Source of the DNA: Fomitopsis serialis
Lineage: Eukaryota > Basidiomycota > Agaricomycetes > Polyporales > Fomitopsidaceae
Direction of reading: 5' to 3'
DNA: 64,000 bases
Assembly: GCF_022376445.1 (NCBI RefSeq)
Contig: NW_025955034.1
Location: forward strand, 1-64,000
Numbering within the stretch: the first letter of the stretch is position 1; every line of letters starts with the position of its first letter. Below are positions 10,617 through 23,455 of this stretch, piece after piece. A program made the translations under genes and the position numbers. The notes under the pieces were generated by a model. The model searched no databases, was not told the DNA's origin, and saw only the letters and a program-made list of their open reading frames with translations.

Positions 10617-13600
10617 TCAACTGGATGCAGCCAGGCAACGATCAGCTGACAAGCTGTAATCTGTGAAGGAGAACGGTGAGACCAGACTTGGGAGACACAA
10701 GTAGGCAGGATCCCGTACCATTGCCCCACCATTGTGGAATGCAACGGCGGTGCCCGCGGCCCCGAAGATTGCCTACAGCGCAGACCGCCGGTGTCTCAAT
10801 ATACGAGACAAAGGGTGGATAACAGCGAATGCTTACGAAGTTCAAAATGAAGATGACAATCTGGGTACCAGCGTCCATGGCCGAGGCGATGAGATAGCTG
10901 TAATCCGCTCGATCAGTGAGTCATGATGGTAGCAAGGAGCGAAGCTACTTACTTGTACTTGATGAACCACCGAGGGTGGCGGGTGCGTACCCACCACTGC
11001 GTGAACAGTCCGATGACCATTGAGGTACTGCCTCGACAAATTAGACATTTTAAAGGGGGAATCAGAGAGTGACGGACTTGACATAGCTATTGATACCGCC
11101 ATATACTTGTCCAGCGAACTGTATGTGTCTCAGTAATGAACTCTCTAGCCAGGTGTCGGTAAGCGTACCTCAAAGATAATACTGGTGTTGAAGTATTGGA
11201 AGCCAACTTTTGGCCAAATACGGTGCTGCGAGATATGTCAGTCCCAATACTGCGTGATGATGACTGGGCCCTACACCCACCGCAATGTAGAAAGGCAGAG
11301 GAAGGAACAAGCCTACGGCCAATGATATTGGTACCATGCGATATAGTGCCTTCCCGCTAAACATCTGCGGACCCAGCGCTCCCCACGCAATGGCACTCGC
11401 TGTGGGATTATGATGAGAATTATTAAGTGGCGGTCACACACGGAACACGTACTGTTGTATACCTCGATACTGAGGCCCGACCAAAGTCTTGCGGTGAAGT
11501 CAGTACCCAGAAAAGCAATGCATAACGAGCATCATACCGAGTACCGGAGACCGATAAGAGCGCTGCAATCGGTCAGCATGCAGTGTTCGCCAATTTTCAT
11601 GTCCCGAAGATACTCACCGTCTCGCTGAGAGTTCAAAATCGAGAGCGCGACGACGTCTGCGTGAAGCAATAACATCAGGATAGATCATTCCGATTGATTT
11701 CAGGCGTCACTAACAATTCAGGAGCGCTCCAACAATGGTGCCTATGTGAGCAATCTTTGTCAGAGATGTACATTCATGCTGATGTCGAGCGTCCTCACCA
11801 GCCATCTGCATGCAGAACGTTACGCGCGGTGCCAACTTCACGTACTGACCGAGCTTGAGGTCTCCCAAAAAAGCGAATGCTTGTATCATAGGTTGTCCTC
11901 CGTACAATGAGCCGTACATGTTCGCGACCGGGTCCCCAGGAACAAGGTAAGCTGGCGATTGGCGTTAGTGCGGAGCTGCTTGGCGAGTTGGCAATACTTT
12001 ACCGGTGATCATCTCATAGAACGCAGTGGCATTGCTGTAGAACCCGATCAATGCGTCCAGAATCCCGTATAGAGCGGTGAGAGTGAAGGAGAGAGAAGGA
12101 CGACCGTCAAGGCCCACCACGGAAGGCCAGAGTGACCAGTGTAGTTGGCTAGAAAGGAAGGCTATCAGCGCATGGACGGGTTCAAGTTTTTGTCGAAGGT
12201 ACTCACTTGCTTGCGCGGTCACATAGGCTCCGGCCAACACGGCGACGTACCACCAGCGGGGGATCTGTTTGTAGGCCTTCATTTTCTCCCAATGCTGTGG
12301 ACAGTGTGTCAAATAAAATCACAAAGATTATATAAATGAGCTAACGGGATCATCAATGACGTGCTCAACGCGGTTGCGCGGGTTCAAGGACAGGAAGAAG
12401 GGTACAAAGTTTCTCCAATGCCACAGGCCGACATGCGTGAGCAATGCACCGACAGAGAGGTTCGAGGCAATAAGCCCAAAGACAAATGTCCCCGACAAGT
12501 ATGCTGGCTGTTTGGCAGGGTAAGGACACGGCGCAACGAGTGGCGATGATCCGAGACTCACTCCTAGCTTGGCGAACTTAGTAGCGTCAAACTTCCCGTT
12601 GGTTAGAATGGCTGTCTGGTCGTAGACGGTTCCATTTGCGGTCTAGAGAAACCATCGGTTCAGTCCCTCCTTATTTCTACTGCTCGTCACTAGACACTCA
12701 CGTATAGAGACTGGCTCATGAAAGGGAATGACAGGGAGCCCCAGACGTTGCCATAATATATGGCGGAAATCATGATGTACGCCAGGAAGATGCCAATGTC
12801 GATGTTCAGCTGATACGACAGCGGCGCCCAGAAGCAGAGACTCGATATGATGTTCCAGTCGAGGCATATTGAAAGCATTCCCATGCCCTCGTTGCTGCTG
12901 GCGCCCCCAAAGATGTTCCGAATAACCGGGCTATGATTGTCAGCGAGACAGAAGACAGATATACCCGTGAGGACCGGAAATATCCCTGGACGTATGCACC
13001 CGCGGATCAGTAGTCGTCCGGTAGAACCGCTAAGGAATCGACACTCACACTCGGGTACGATTGCCCAGCAGAACATCACGGCAAACACAATCCAGAACAT
13101 GCGCACGCGCTTTGACGAGAACTGCTTGTCGTAATGCAGCGCCTGAAACAGATTGGCTGTTTGGACTGTTGTACGGCCGTTAGGAGTCATTTTGTCCGTC
13201 TAAATATCGTAGGACTTACTGGATGCTGGCCAGAAGCACTTCGTGGGCTTTACAAGGACGTCCTGCAGCAATCCTGCGAATCCGTATCCTATGAGCTGAG
13301 ACGCGAGCAGAGTGAAAATTGCGACGCCGGCGTTCTGATAGACTATTAATCAGTTGACTGCCATAACTCATGGTGACAAGACGCCAAGCTAAGTACCATT
13401 GAATGATCGTAGAATACTATGACAAGATGCTTCAGCGCAACAAATAGAAAACATTTTATTGAAGTCACTTACGCTCTTGAACAGCGAAGACTTGAATAGC
13501 CGTAGCAGATGTTGAGGCCGTGGATGCCATGATGACAATAGCAGCATGCTCTTTGACTGAATGGACATCACTATCAGAACACAGCAGACAGGCCCACGGA

Positions 13601-14179
13601 CACTCACTGTTGAAGGGACCAGGGTTGAGCCACCTAAAAATGCCTTTGGACGGAAGCGCGACATGCATGGCATTCCCCAGCGCAAACGAGAGGATCAACA
13701 GAAGCAAAGCGGAGACAGTCAAGTTCTGAGGCTTGAAATAATAAATCTGCGCGAGCACGCTGGCATAGAAGTTCATGGTCAGCGTATGAGGGCACCCACA
13801 AAAAGGCGATCACATACGCTCCAAAGGCGGAGAATCCGAGACCAAGGAATATAGAACGGAAAGTGACTGCTGGAAGCTCGGGGTAGTCTACTGTAGTTAA
13901 AACCTGCGGAAGGCTGTAAGATTACGTCGGCACATCGAATGCGCGATTTCATACCTTCAAGGCCACTTCGTATGGTTCTTGCACCCGAGGCTCTTCAGGG
14001 AGGGCCGTTTCGTTAGGGGTGGAGTCGACGCCTGGGAGAAGCACAATCTCGCTGGATGCCACGCGTATCTGGCCATATAAATCGTCTTCCGTGGTCCAGC
14101 TGGTCTCCGGGGTGGACGGGAATTTGTTTAGAAGCATTACGTCCGTTGGTGAATGCTCTGGCCTTGCTGACGCAGACAT
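10617..14179 (-). CDS. Oligopeptide transporter (OPT family), copy 1
   Basis: Proton-coupled uptake of small peptides (or glutathione-like compounds) at the plasma membrane. ATG is at 14179 (MSASARPEHSP) and the stop near 10617-10619, with many short exons. Recognisable segments in order: YYFKPQNLTVSALLL, LPSKGIFRWLNPGPFN, KEHAAIVIMASTASTSAT, LIGYGFAGLLQDVLVKPTKCFWPA, TANLFQALHYDKQ, FPVLTGISVFCLADN, AIYYGNVWGSLSFPFMSQ, YLSGTFVFGLIASNLS, HWEKMKAYKQIPRWWY and MYGSLYGGQPMIQAFAF. NPGPFN and KxIPRWW are signatures of the peptide-transport clade of OPT. At least two one-base corrections are needed (near 12087 and near 10735). It pairs with copy 2 at 25.2-28.7 kb in the same orientation and with a similar exon pattern. 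Confidence 0.85.
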
Positions 14180-16990
14180 AGCACAGGTATCGTGATGGTG
14201 AAATCAGATGATAGAAAAGGATATGACGCGAGGAAAGAGAGAACACAGAATGAACGACTCATGTCATTCATACATACATATATATGCACCATGCTCGAAG
14301 CTGAAAGCGACGCAGCTGTATTTCTGTCGCATGGTACTGCATTCCGCAGAAGCCGAGTAATTCTTCATCACACCTGTCATAGTCCTTAGGCTCGTCTCGT
14401 TAATGCATATACGAGGACAGCCACAGTGCCCTTTAGACCATGCGAGGAGGGACGCCCAATTGCGTTCGAAATACAATGTATGGCCGTTTGTAGACGGATC
14501 AACGCGTCGTCGCTACGATGAGCAACATGTCGCAGAAGACGCTGGAGTGGCGCAGTCTTGCACAGGCGGCTCACCTCGCCCGCAGGAAGGTCGCACAGGG
14601 CATGAAGACCGTTCGCACTTATCTGAGGTACAGGCGACTTGGATTTTGTTTCACTGCCAGTATTGCGGATTGGTCGCCCCGTCGTAAGCTGTGCGATGAC
14701 AAGGTGTGCATAACCGTGGCGGATTCCGCAGACAACGGTTCGGCCACGAAGAGTCCGTGAGATTTAGCGAGCCCGGGCCTCACGCTCACACTACTGAAAG
14801 ATTCGTGCGTTAGGACTGACCTGGCACTGAATACGACAAATGTTCACGTTACCGACTACTATATATATGCGACGTGTTAGTCGCTCACAATGCTCCTCGC
14901 ATGATGCATCTTCGAGATTTGGATGTTTGAATCTGCCTAATGCTCCTTCTGTAGCAGCCAAGTATTCGCGTGGTACATGCTACGTAGACATTCGCGGCCA
15001 CTAACACCGTTGACAGCCTGAGTACGGTATCCCAGTCACTGGCACCGCCACTCGCAGGCGCAGGCGACGACCTGACGCGGGCCAAGCGGTGCTTTCGCAT
15101 TTCCATGATCTGCGTGATGCCGTGAGTTTTGTATCACGTCAAAATAGTCATTTACTAACGTACACAACCGTGATAGCTTCCGGGCCCTCGGAAAACGGAG
15201 GCTTGAAGTCAGGTTCATAGCATATTGGAGCGTGGGCATCTGGTGTAGTTTTTTTATCACGCTCGCTTAGCATAGATATACTGGATGAAGGGCCAGTTTG
15301 CGAGAGGGGTCCGGTGCAAAATGGACGTCTCCGGGATTGTTCTGACGATGTTCCGATGGAGATTGGTCGATTCCCATATTAGGGGTCTGCGCGCGCACAG
15401 AGCGCCACAAGCGGCAACCGGCGGCAAGCCTGTGGCTGAGGAGGGGCTTAGCCCATACATCCATCACGCAGCTTTGCGCCCTGTCGCTCACCGCAGTTCC
15501 AGAGTCTCGATACCTCCGTTCACCAGACCATTTTCTCACCCAATGCCTATGGAACACTGATGATAGGCCGAGGCTGTGTGTCGAACTCTCATCCAAGCAG
15601 CGACGTCGACTATCCTTCTGGCATTGGCTATGCACATAACTGTACCACTTGTGCGACCGCCATGAGACTCGCTCTCATACACTAGCCTAACAAAATCAGT
15701 GTACCTCGCAGCCGTCAATGCGGCCCATATGCACGTGGGATTCATGCTGTAAGTACTCGCTGGTGGCAGGGTGGCAGGGACTCACCGCAGTATCATTGGC
15801 AGGACTGCAGACGGGCTGTGTAGAGGACAATCACACTCCGACGCCTTGACAGGCTCACACGGAACAGTCATATTACCCCATGTTTGCGGGGAGCGGATCT
15901 GATTCAGAAGGCATCCATTCTTTCCCCATTCTCACCATCAATGTCCTCCAGTTTCCAGTCAAGTTCATTGTGCTGCACTCTACTGAATATTGATCGACAT
16001 CGCAAAATGGCTACGCGCCGATATACATCACTGCGCAATATTCACGGTCCCAGGCTGCGCGAGGACACTATCATCATGGCGTAGTCCTGATGCTGTGCCA
16101 TGAACATGCGTCATGCTTGGTCAGTGATGCATCCTCAGTTTGTCTTCTGTCGCTCATACGCAATACACTCGTCCATAGTGCGGGCCAGCCTCTCCTGTCG
16201 GCGACGCGGGCATGCAGCAGTGGTATGATAGCAGCATAGCTTGACTCGGAGTCGGAGGCGAGTCACATCTGTCACTTAAGAGCACCCGATTTGACGCTTC
16301 GCGCTCACGCCAGCGTTTGTTGGACGTGTAAGTTGTTCTGAAAAGCATGCACACCGCGATCCGGGGCCATCCCTTCATCCCCACAATCCACACTTAGAAC
16401 TCATGCACCCCTGCCAGGTGCATCGATCATCACAGAGGACGATCTCTTCCGCCCCGCTACAGACTTCTCCTGCTCTCATGATCGCGTTCGCCAGCAGAAC
16501 ACGATTCAATTGCTATCGACTGCGCATCTGCAAGTGAGCACGCATTCGAGATCCTCGAACAAGGGATGCATCGGCACTGACGGCCGCATGCATGTAACGG
16601 GCCATGCCATCTGCAGCTTCTACCAGCGGCACTGCGCTGGCGGGTAGGTTTCATACAGCGCTCCTTGCTCCATCGGAGTGTGTTGGGAAGCAGAACTGTC
16701 CGGAGGTAGCCCTTTGGCTGACGCAGCGAACACATCCATCACCTTGAAGCCGGACTTAACCGTGGGCCCGACAATTCATCGAATACGACTGGCGGTGTGC
16801 TGATCCCCTTCAGGAAGACAGAAGAGTGCAAACCCTTCTCCAGCTCGGGAGATCCACTCGAGACTCATAGGACGGACAAATATCATTCTTGACGACTGAA
16901 GAATCCCCAGCCCGCCTGCTCAACCCAAGCCCGCATACGACCAAGCATCTCCACCGGAACCAAGCGCCTTCACTGGAAGCACGACTCAGA
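14180..16990. other. Gene-poor 2.8-kb block
   Basis: No gene is recognised. It includes the OPT promoter side (a short CATACATACATATATATG stretch near 14268) and a small open frame at 14518-14760 (80 residues, begins MSNMSQ, basic, no family features). Between 14.9 and 15.8 kb there are hydrophobic scraps on both strands that do not join. Upstream of 16991 lies the F-box gene promoter. Confidence 0.4.
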
Positions 16991-18407
16991 ATGTCGCGCA
17001 CCATCCTCTCCCCGTGCGGCCTCGCCTTCGAGACCTGGGACGACATCCTCGCCCTGCTCTCCGACGACCTCCCGAGCACCTCCGCCTGCGCACGCACCTG
17101 CCACGCGTTCCTCCCCGCCGCACGCACACACCTCTTCCGCGTGGCCCGCATCGATTCGCCCGCGCGCCTTCAAGCGCTCGAAGGCCTCATCGGGGCATCC
17201 TCCGTGCTCGCCCGGAGCATCCGCACGCTCGAAGTGCGTGTGGCACCCTGCAGCACCTCCGAGACGGAGGGGGGGCAGGGCCATTGTGAGAAGGAGGGCT
17301 GGCCGAGGCTCGTGCCCCGCCTGGACCGCCTTATGAGTGTGCGACTGCAGGGATTCGCGCTGGAGGTGCCGCCGGAGGTGGGGAGGGCGGAGTTACCTAG
17401 CGTCACGAGTGTGTGGATGAAGGACATGCGGAGCGTTGGCGACGACCTGCGGAGGTTCGTCCTCGCGTGTCCGCAGCTGTCCTCGCTGTACATCGACGAC
17501 TCGAGCGACGTCGCGGAGGGGACACCCTCCCCGCTCACCGCGCCCTCCGACCTGCCTCGCGCGTTCCATCGTCTCGACACCCTCATATGGCATGTCCCTT
17601 CCCTCCCCTCCTCATGCAGTCCCTCCAGACCGTCGAGGCGCCCACCACTCTCCCCGTGCTCATCGCGCAGCGCCTCCGATCCGGCCAGGCGGTCCCCTCC
17701 GCCGGCTCGCCGTCGGCCACAACCTCCGTCTCAGCGCTTCCGTCCGGAGCACGGCCAAGCAGCTCGTTGCCTCCGCCGGCGACACGCTCGAGAGCCTCGT
17801 CCTCCGTCTCGAGGACCTCGGCGAGGGCTACCCGCCCGACGACGTCCGCCGCGGGCTCCTCCCCGAGCTCTCCACGAACCGCCGGCTGAGGGCACTGCAC
17901 ATCCTCGCTGTGGGCTCCGCATGGTTCGAGATACGCGACGGGCTGTCGGCGATCACGCACGTGCTCTCGACCCTCCCCGCTGCCCAGGACTCCATGCTGG
18001 AGGACGTGGTGATCCACTTGACGCCGTACGTCCCCCGTGCGCAGCGCGACTGGAGCCTGGCGGCGTGGGTCCAGCTCATCGCCGCGCTGGACGCGCTGAT
18101 GCGCACGCGCCCGCGAGTGCGGTGTACGCTCTGCCTTGACTTCTCGTCCAACTTTGGGGCCCGGCCGAAGCCCGCGAACGCGCAGCCCATAGCTGAGTAC
18201 GTTGAGAAGCTTGTGGAGGCGCTTCCACCATGCCGGGTCGAAGCGGGCCATCCTCCCTCGCGAGCGCGGATTGGGCTGATCTGGCAGACACACTTCAAGG
18301 ATTGGGAGTGCTCTGGTTCACGGGAGACATATCCGGCCCACAACTACGTTGGGGAAGCGATGGGGGCGCCAGAGTGGTATTATCGTCTCCGTTATTGCGC
18401 TCCATGA
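16991..18407 (+). CDS. F-box domain protein with LRR-like tail (needs frame corrections)
   Basis: ATG 16991 (MSRTILSPCGLAF) leads directly into an F-box-like domain: LAFETWDDILALLSDDL, then CARTCHAFLPAARTHLF, spanning roughly residues 8-55. Such proteins are adaptors that bring substrates to SCF (Skp1-cullin) ubiquitin ligases. The rest is leucine-rich and repeats the pattern of basidiomycete F-box/LRR proteins, for example TLVLRLEDLG-like turns, RALHILAVGSAWFEI and DSMLEDVVIHLTPYV. The C-terminal exon-like stretch ends at TGA 18405. Three frames are used in turn, with switches near 17600 and near 17690 inside GC-rich runs, so the sequence appears to lack one base at each place. No intron is needed. 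A long antisense open frame at 17583-18293 is a composition shadow. Confidence 0.7.
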
Positions 18408-18991
18408 TCTGTCATGGTCAATGCTCGACGTGATCTCCCTTCCGAACTCACTATGGCCCATCTAACATCCCAGCAGAACAACTTCAGGCATGTGTTGTAA
18501 GGCAAGTACAAAGGGGGGTGGACTTCATTCATATATAACTTACCTCGAATGGCATCGGTGATGCTGCTGATAGGATACACTGCATATAATAATTATATGG
18601 TTTATTTTCCGTTGTATCCGTGCAACCAGGAGGCAGCTGTTTGATCAGCCACTGAGGCATAATGGGCTGACGCTTGCCGGCTATCATGGTCTGCAACGGA
18701 GACTACTTACCTTGGCCAACCTTGCGCAATGGCCTGAGTTTCCAGCGGGTACCACTGGCGCGACACGATCACCTGACCGCGTTTGCAGGGAGGGACGCGT
18801 GATGTCATGGCCCCGTTCGCCTGGTCGCGCTCCCTCAGCCTCTGATGAATGCATGACGTCTTCCCGCACCAACCATGTCTGCTATAAGCCATCCACGCCC
18901 GCTCGCCTTCATTCTCAACAATCCGCTCTTGACGACCACCAGTCTTTCTTCCGCATCTTCCGAGTCCGACACCTTCACCTCAACCACCACC
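18408..18991. other. Intergenic spacer after the F-box gene
   Basis: No coding signal beyond short frames. The right end, from about 18870, is the pyrimidine-rich leader of the small membrane protein gene starting at 18992. Confidence 0.4.
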
Positions 18992-19703
18992 ATGAGCTCT
19001 GGAGGCCACGCACACGCACGCGAGCCCGCGCAAAAGCCACTTCCCTTCCTTGCGATCCCCACGCGGGCGGGAGCCCAAAGTACGTCGTCTCCCAGAAGAC
19101 CCTCCAGCATCCAGACATATGTTCCCGCCATAGGCACTTATAGGCGGCGTCGCGGCCGTGACCGCAGGCCTCGCAGGCTTCTGGTACTACCAAATACTCA
19201 CAAATAAGCAAAGAGGAGGACGTCCGCCCAGGCACGATCCCGACATGTACGTCTTACCTACCTGTTCAGTTGGGTACGGCTGACCGCGCACCTGCAGGGG
19301 AGTACGCCTGCAGCAGCAACGCGACCCAGTGACGCACCCAAGGACCCCCTCACAGAGCGGTGTCGGGAAGGAGCCCGTATCCGCCCGAAGGACGTGCCGT
19401 TGCCGGGATCGGGCTCGAAACAAGGCGAGGGCGGGGGCGCGGTGATGACCGCGGCGCATGTGAGCATCCTTCCTCTCACCTGATTTGCGATGGAGAGGAG
19501 CGGGATTCTGACGACGATGCAGGGAAAGGGCTCGGACAGTCACAAGGCTCGTCGGACCACGTCGACCAGCCGCCGCAGATGGGTAGGACCAACGACCAAG
19601 GGGACGCCGCGTATTCAAAGGTCAGTTCTCTCCTTGATGTCTGCTACAATGCTGACAGTCGGTGTGACAGCATTCGGAGTACGCGGAGAGCACGACCGGC
19701 TAA
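18992..19703 (+). CDS. Small single-span membrane protein, unknown function
   Basis: ATG 18992 (MSSGGHAHAREP). Exon 1 is 18992-19079; exon 2 is 19144-19246, in phase, and encodes a glycine/alanine-rich span SGVAAVTAGLAGFWYYQILT followed by basic residues. Later exons are less certain: one from about 19298 to 19448 (DAPKDPLTERCREG, PKDVPLPGSGSKQG), one ending at 19619 with the ending DAAYSK, and a last short exon 19668-19703 reading HSEYAESTTG then TAA. The frame between 19500 and 19600 probably needs a one-base correction. Layout (basic N-terminus, one G-rich span followed by tyrosines, polar tail, terminal YxK|xSxY) matches the gene at 36805, so both may belong to one fungal family, possibly mitochondrial. 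No function is claimed. Confidence 0.5.
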
Positions 19704-20017
19704 GTAGAACACTGGCGGGTGCTGTCGGCGCGACGTGGTTGCAAGCCCGGCTGTGTAGTGTATGAGTGTACCATCAACCGTTAAGGGACTGAACGACGTA
19801 ATGTACATGTACCATAGACGTGCAGACACGCATATACCAACTTGAACGAACGCATATCGTTCACCAGTCTCGTCTGCGCGTTGCATGGAGAACGTCACTC
19901 TTGGGCAGTCAATCCCCATAGACACCCTCACCTGGAACAAGGACATGAACGCCCTCAGCATTACAGTAGTCTACAGCAGGATACTTTTGGGTAGATGCAG
20001 GTGCACCGATATATGCT

Positions 20018-23000
20018 CTATGCCTCCTGCATGACGACGTCTTCGCCGACCTGCTCTGCGGCAGCCTGTTTCAGCTTCATTTGGTCGGCGAGGAAGGCCA
20101 GCGTAGCATTGTTCTCTTCGCACCTTTAGCGCAACAGTCAGCATCATCGCACCACACCACAACAACAGCAAGACACCCACAACTTCACGATCAGGTTCTC
20201 GAACTCCCCCAGCGCCTTCTGCAACGCCCGGAGTACACCGGCGTGCTCGCCCGCCCGCTCGCGCAGGTACCGCCCATGCGTGCCCAACACCGCCTTCACC
20301 CACACCATGACGAACTCCACGCGCGGGCTGCCCTCCAGCGCCTCCGCGACGCACCGCACGAGCGCGCCCACATACACCTGCGGTACGCCCCGCACCACCA
20401 GCCTCACGTCGTCCCCGGGCACCGCCGAGAACACGCGATGCACGAGCGCGCGCTCGTTCAGCCTGAACGCCGTGATCAGCGCAGGGAGCCACGACCGCTT
20501 CGCCAGGAGCCCGAGCACGCTCTGCGGCGTGACGTCCATCGCCAGGTCCACGGGTCGAACGCTGCGCCCTCGTCGAGCGCGTAGATCATCAGCCCCTCCG
20601 TCGTCGCCGCCGCCCACGCGCGCCCCGTCGGCGCGAACCGCACGCACGTCGTCCGCACCTCCTCGCGCACGCGCCGCCGCGCGAGGTCCGCGCGCTTCGC
20701 GCCCGGCAGCTCGTCGTCGCGCTGCCGCCGCTCCTCCGCGTCGCTCTCGTCCCCGCGCGTGTCGATCAGGTCCGCGTTCCCCGCTTCGGTTACCCGCCGG
20801 CTGTCGAGCTTGTCCTGCGTCCCGTCCAGGGCGAGGTTCTCGGACGTCTTGAAGCGCTTGAGCAGCACGCCCGCGCGCACGTCGTACAGCGCGACGTACG
20901 GGCTCCGCCCGCCCGCGAGCACGCATCGCCCGTCGGCAGTGTAGCAGATGCTCGAGTGCGAGCCGCCCCCGGGCGCGGCTGTCAGGTCGCCCAGTTTCCG
21001 CCCCGGCGCGGCGTCCCGCCTTGTGTCGATGATGCTCATCTGCCGGCCTTCGGCGACGTCGAAGAACACGAGCTGCCCGTCGAGCGTCGCCACCGCGAGC
21101 TCGTTCCCGTCCGGGCGGAAGGCGACTGCGAGCACGTCGGAGGAGAGCTGGAACGGCTCCACGGCGCGGCTGCGGCCGAAGACGTTCCACAGGCGCACGG
21201 AGCGGTCCCATGATCCGCTTGCGAGCAGGTTTCCCGTGGGCGAGAAGGCGAGGGCACATACGGGGGCGGTGTGACCCGCGAGGACGTCGAGCAGTTTCCC
21301 CGTCTGGACGCTCCACAGGCAGATCTCGAAGTTGTCCTGCGACCCCGCGGCAACCGCCTCGCCGCTAGGGTCGACAGCCAGGGACGCGAATTGCGCTGGC
21401 GTGGGCGAGGTGAACGTCCGGAAGACGCGGTACCGGATCAGGTCCGCCGCGCGCACTGTCCCGTCCAGCGACGCTGAGAAGAGCACTTGGCCCTGTTTCG
21501 CGAACTCGACGGAGGACACGGGCGCGGAGTGTTCGGAGAAAGTCACGAAGCAGAACCGGACGTGCTATTCCACACCTTCACCTTGCCATCCTCGCCTCCC
21601 GTGGCCAAGTTGACACCGTCAGGGGCGTATGCCACTGTGCTCATCGTCGAGAAGTGACCCTGCTGCTTCAGAACGTAGCTCTGGCTCTGCCACTCCCATA
21701 CCAGTAGCTGCCCGAGCTTTGCCGCACCGAACGCAAGCCATTCGCCGGAAGCGTTCACCGCAACCGAGGAGATCTTCTCTTGCGAGATGCTGAGCGTGTG
21801 GAGGTTGGAGAACGAGGGCATTTCCCATAGACCGAAGACGCCGGTAGAGAAGCCGACCACTAGCAGGCCGGAGGGACGATGGAACGTACTGCAGACAACG
21901 CGCGTGCCAGGCTGATGGAAGTAGTTCCGCTTGTGCACCCCCCATCGCGTGTGCGCGATGGAGTTGGCTATGGCTGAGGTGGACGCGATGGGCTCCGCGT
22001 CATCGCTGTCTGACTCGGCATCTGAGGGCTTTGCCTTCCAGGTGAAGACAGCGCCATCACGACTGACGGTGTAATCTGCCAAAACGAATCAGGCGGAGGC
22101 TAAGAGACCGCCAGCTGAAGACACTCACAGTTTGGAGTCCGCGGAGAAGTATGCGTTGATCACTATCACGGTGTCCGGCAAACGTCTTCGGGCGGAAGCC
22201 CTCGACAGGGTTCAGCGTGAACAACCTCGCTGTCATGTCCCGCGAGGTGGTGATGAAACATTTCGAGTCGGGCGACCACTCCACCTAACAACCTCGTCGT
22301 GATGCCGGTGTATGTCCTGTGAAGGTCGAAGGTGCGAATTCGCGGATGAGGTGGTTCGGGGTACGCCACACCTGGATGTGCGAGTCGTGCGTTACTGCGA
22401 TGTATCTGCCGTCGGGGAGAACTTGATCGCCTTCACGGGTTTGTGGAAGTTGAAGTGATGCATCACTACGCCTCGCCGGAAGTTGACCAGTAGCGCACGG
22501 CCATCTGGGGAAGATGTGTCATGGTTCCGCCAGAGTGTTGTAATGGGACATACCTTCGTCCACGCTCACTAGCACATTGCTATCCGGGCTGAGAGCAATC
22601 GCGGCTATGTTCTTGCGATTCTCGAAGGGAAAGGTACGTGATTTGTTGCTAACATAGGTCAGATGTGTAATGGTGAACGTTACAGCTGTTGTAGAAACCA
22701 TAGACCGCTCGCGCGCGCGGGTGTGTGGAGCGGGGTTTGGCTGGCGAAATGGCCGACGGGCAGCGAGTCATGCACAGCCCACCGTGCCGCAGAGAGATGT
22801 GCTCTCTAACTCGACTTGATGCAGCCTCGCTCACGGCTTAAACCCCAGCTCCATACATCCCCCAGTGCAGGCCGGCCTATCGTTTCTACAACAGCTGTAA
22901 GGAGCGACTCACTTGACAAGGTCAAACACCGAGACACGGTTCCCAACCGGACTAAGGACGGAGTTTCCATCTGGCGTAAAGACAACGTTTCCTTGCCTGT

Positions 23001-23094
23001 ACACGGTTCCACATAGATTTGAGAACTGATACACCGTCAAAATGACTATGTCGGCTAGAGGACGCGCGGGACAAACCTGGAAGTTTGACTTCAT
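20018..23094 (-). CDS. PWP2: Periodic tryptophan protein 2 (UTP1), SSU processome subunit
   Basis: A WD40-repeat protein of the UtpB module that assembles on the 5' end of pre-rRNA with U3 snoRNP in the nucleolus; essential in yeast. Exon 1 is only MKSNFQ (23094-23077), then FSNLCGTVYRQGNVVFTPDGNSV, NNKSRTFPFENRKN, DGRALLVNFRRGVVMHHFNF, VEWSPDSKCFITTSRDMTARLF, tandem WD units (GHTAPVCALAFSP, GSWDRSVRLWNVF) and the family's helical C-terminus (MDVTPQ, WLPALITAFRLNE, YLRERAGEHAGVLRALQKALGEFE, last exon ending DVVMQEA, stop 20018-20020). One intron (22649-22912) carries a MITE. The frame needs single-base corrections at about 22414, 22331, 22304, 22284, 22165 and 20550, mostly one base too few in C or G runs. 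A non-functional copy is unlikely because the rest is highly conserved. Confidence 0.88.
22683..22897. mobile_element. MITE-like element with long inverted repeats inside a PWP2 intron
   Basis: A 215-bp segment bounded on both sides by TA. Its ends are inverted copies: left CAGCTGTTGTAGAAAC at 22683 and right GTTTCTACAACAGCTG ending at 22897, perfect over 16 bp. The match continues imperfectly to about 60 bp on each side (GTGTGGAGCGGGGTTT against ATGTATGGAGCTGGGGTTT read from the other end). TA target duplication plus terminal inverted repeats and no coding capacity fit a non-autonomous Tc1/mariner-like MITE; the superfamily is inferred. Removing it with one TA leaves an intron of 47 nt, the normal size here. 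Confidence 0.75.
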
Positions 23095-23455
23095 CCGTCC
23101 GGAGAAGACACAGAGGCGTGGATCAAACCTCGCACGCGTGATTGAAGGAGAGGCTACAGGACCAGACCGGAGGTGTGGAGATTATCGAGGAGGAGGGTAC
23201 TTCACGGTGGACGGGGCAATTGAAGTAGTAGTTTTGGGCGCCTCAAGAAAATACAGTATGCGAAGCACTCATTGCCTTATTCGGTCATACAGTAGCGCTT
23301 GAACCGCTGAGGCGTGGCTTCAGACTCAACTTTCGACCACGTCTCCACTGTAAGTTTGTAACTGAGTGCGAGTACCTACATCCTACATACCAGTCTATCT
23401 CGCGCTGACTGGAACGTTGATCGTTTTGAATCTCGTAGCCTTGCGATTTTCCTCT

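Noticed and set aside
17583..18293. Long antisense open frames opposite the F-box gene
   Set aside because: They are shadows of GC-rich codons; the plus strand has family motifs and the antisense frames have none.
20144..21316. 390-codon open frame on the minus strand overlapping PWP2
   Set aside because: Its first two thirds are arginine-rich out-of-frame translation; only its last part is real PWP2, entered through a one-base shift near 20550.
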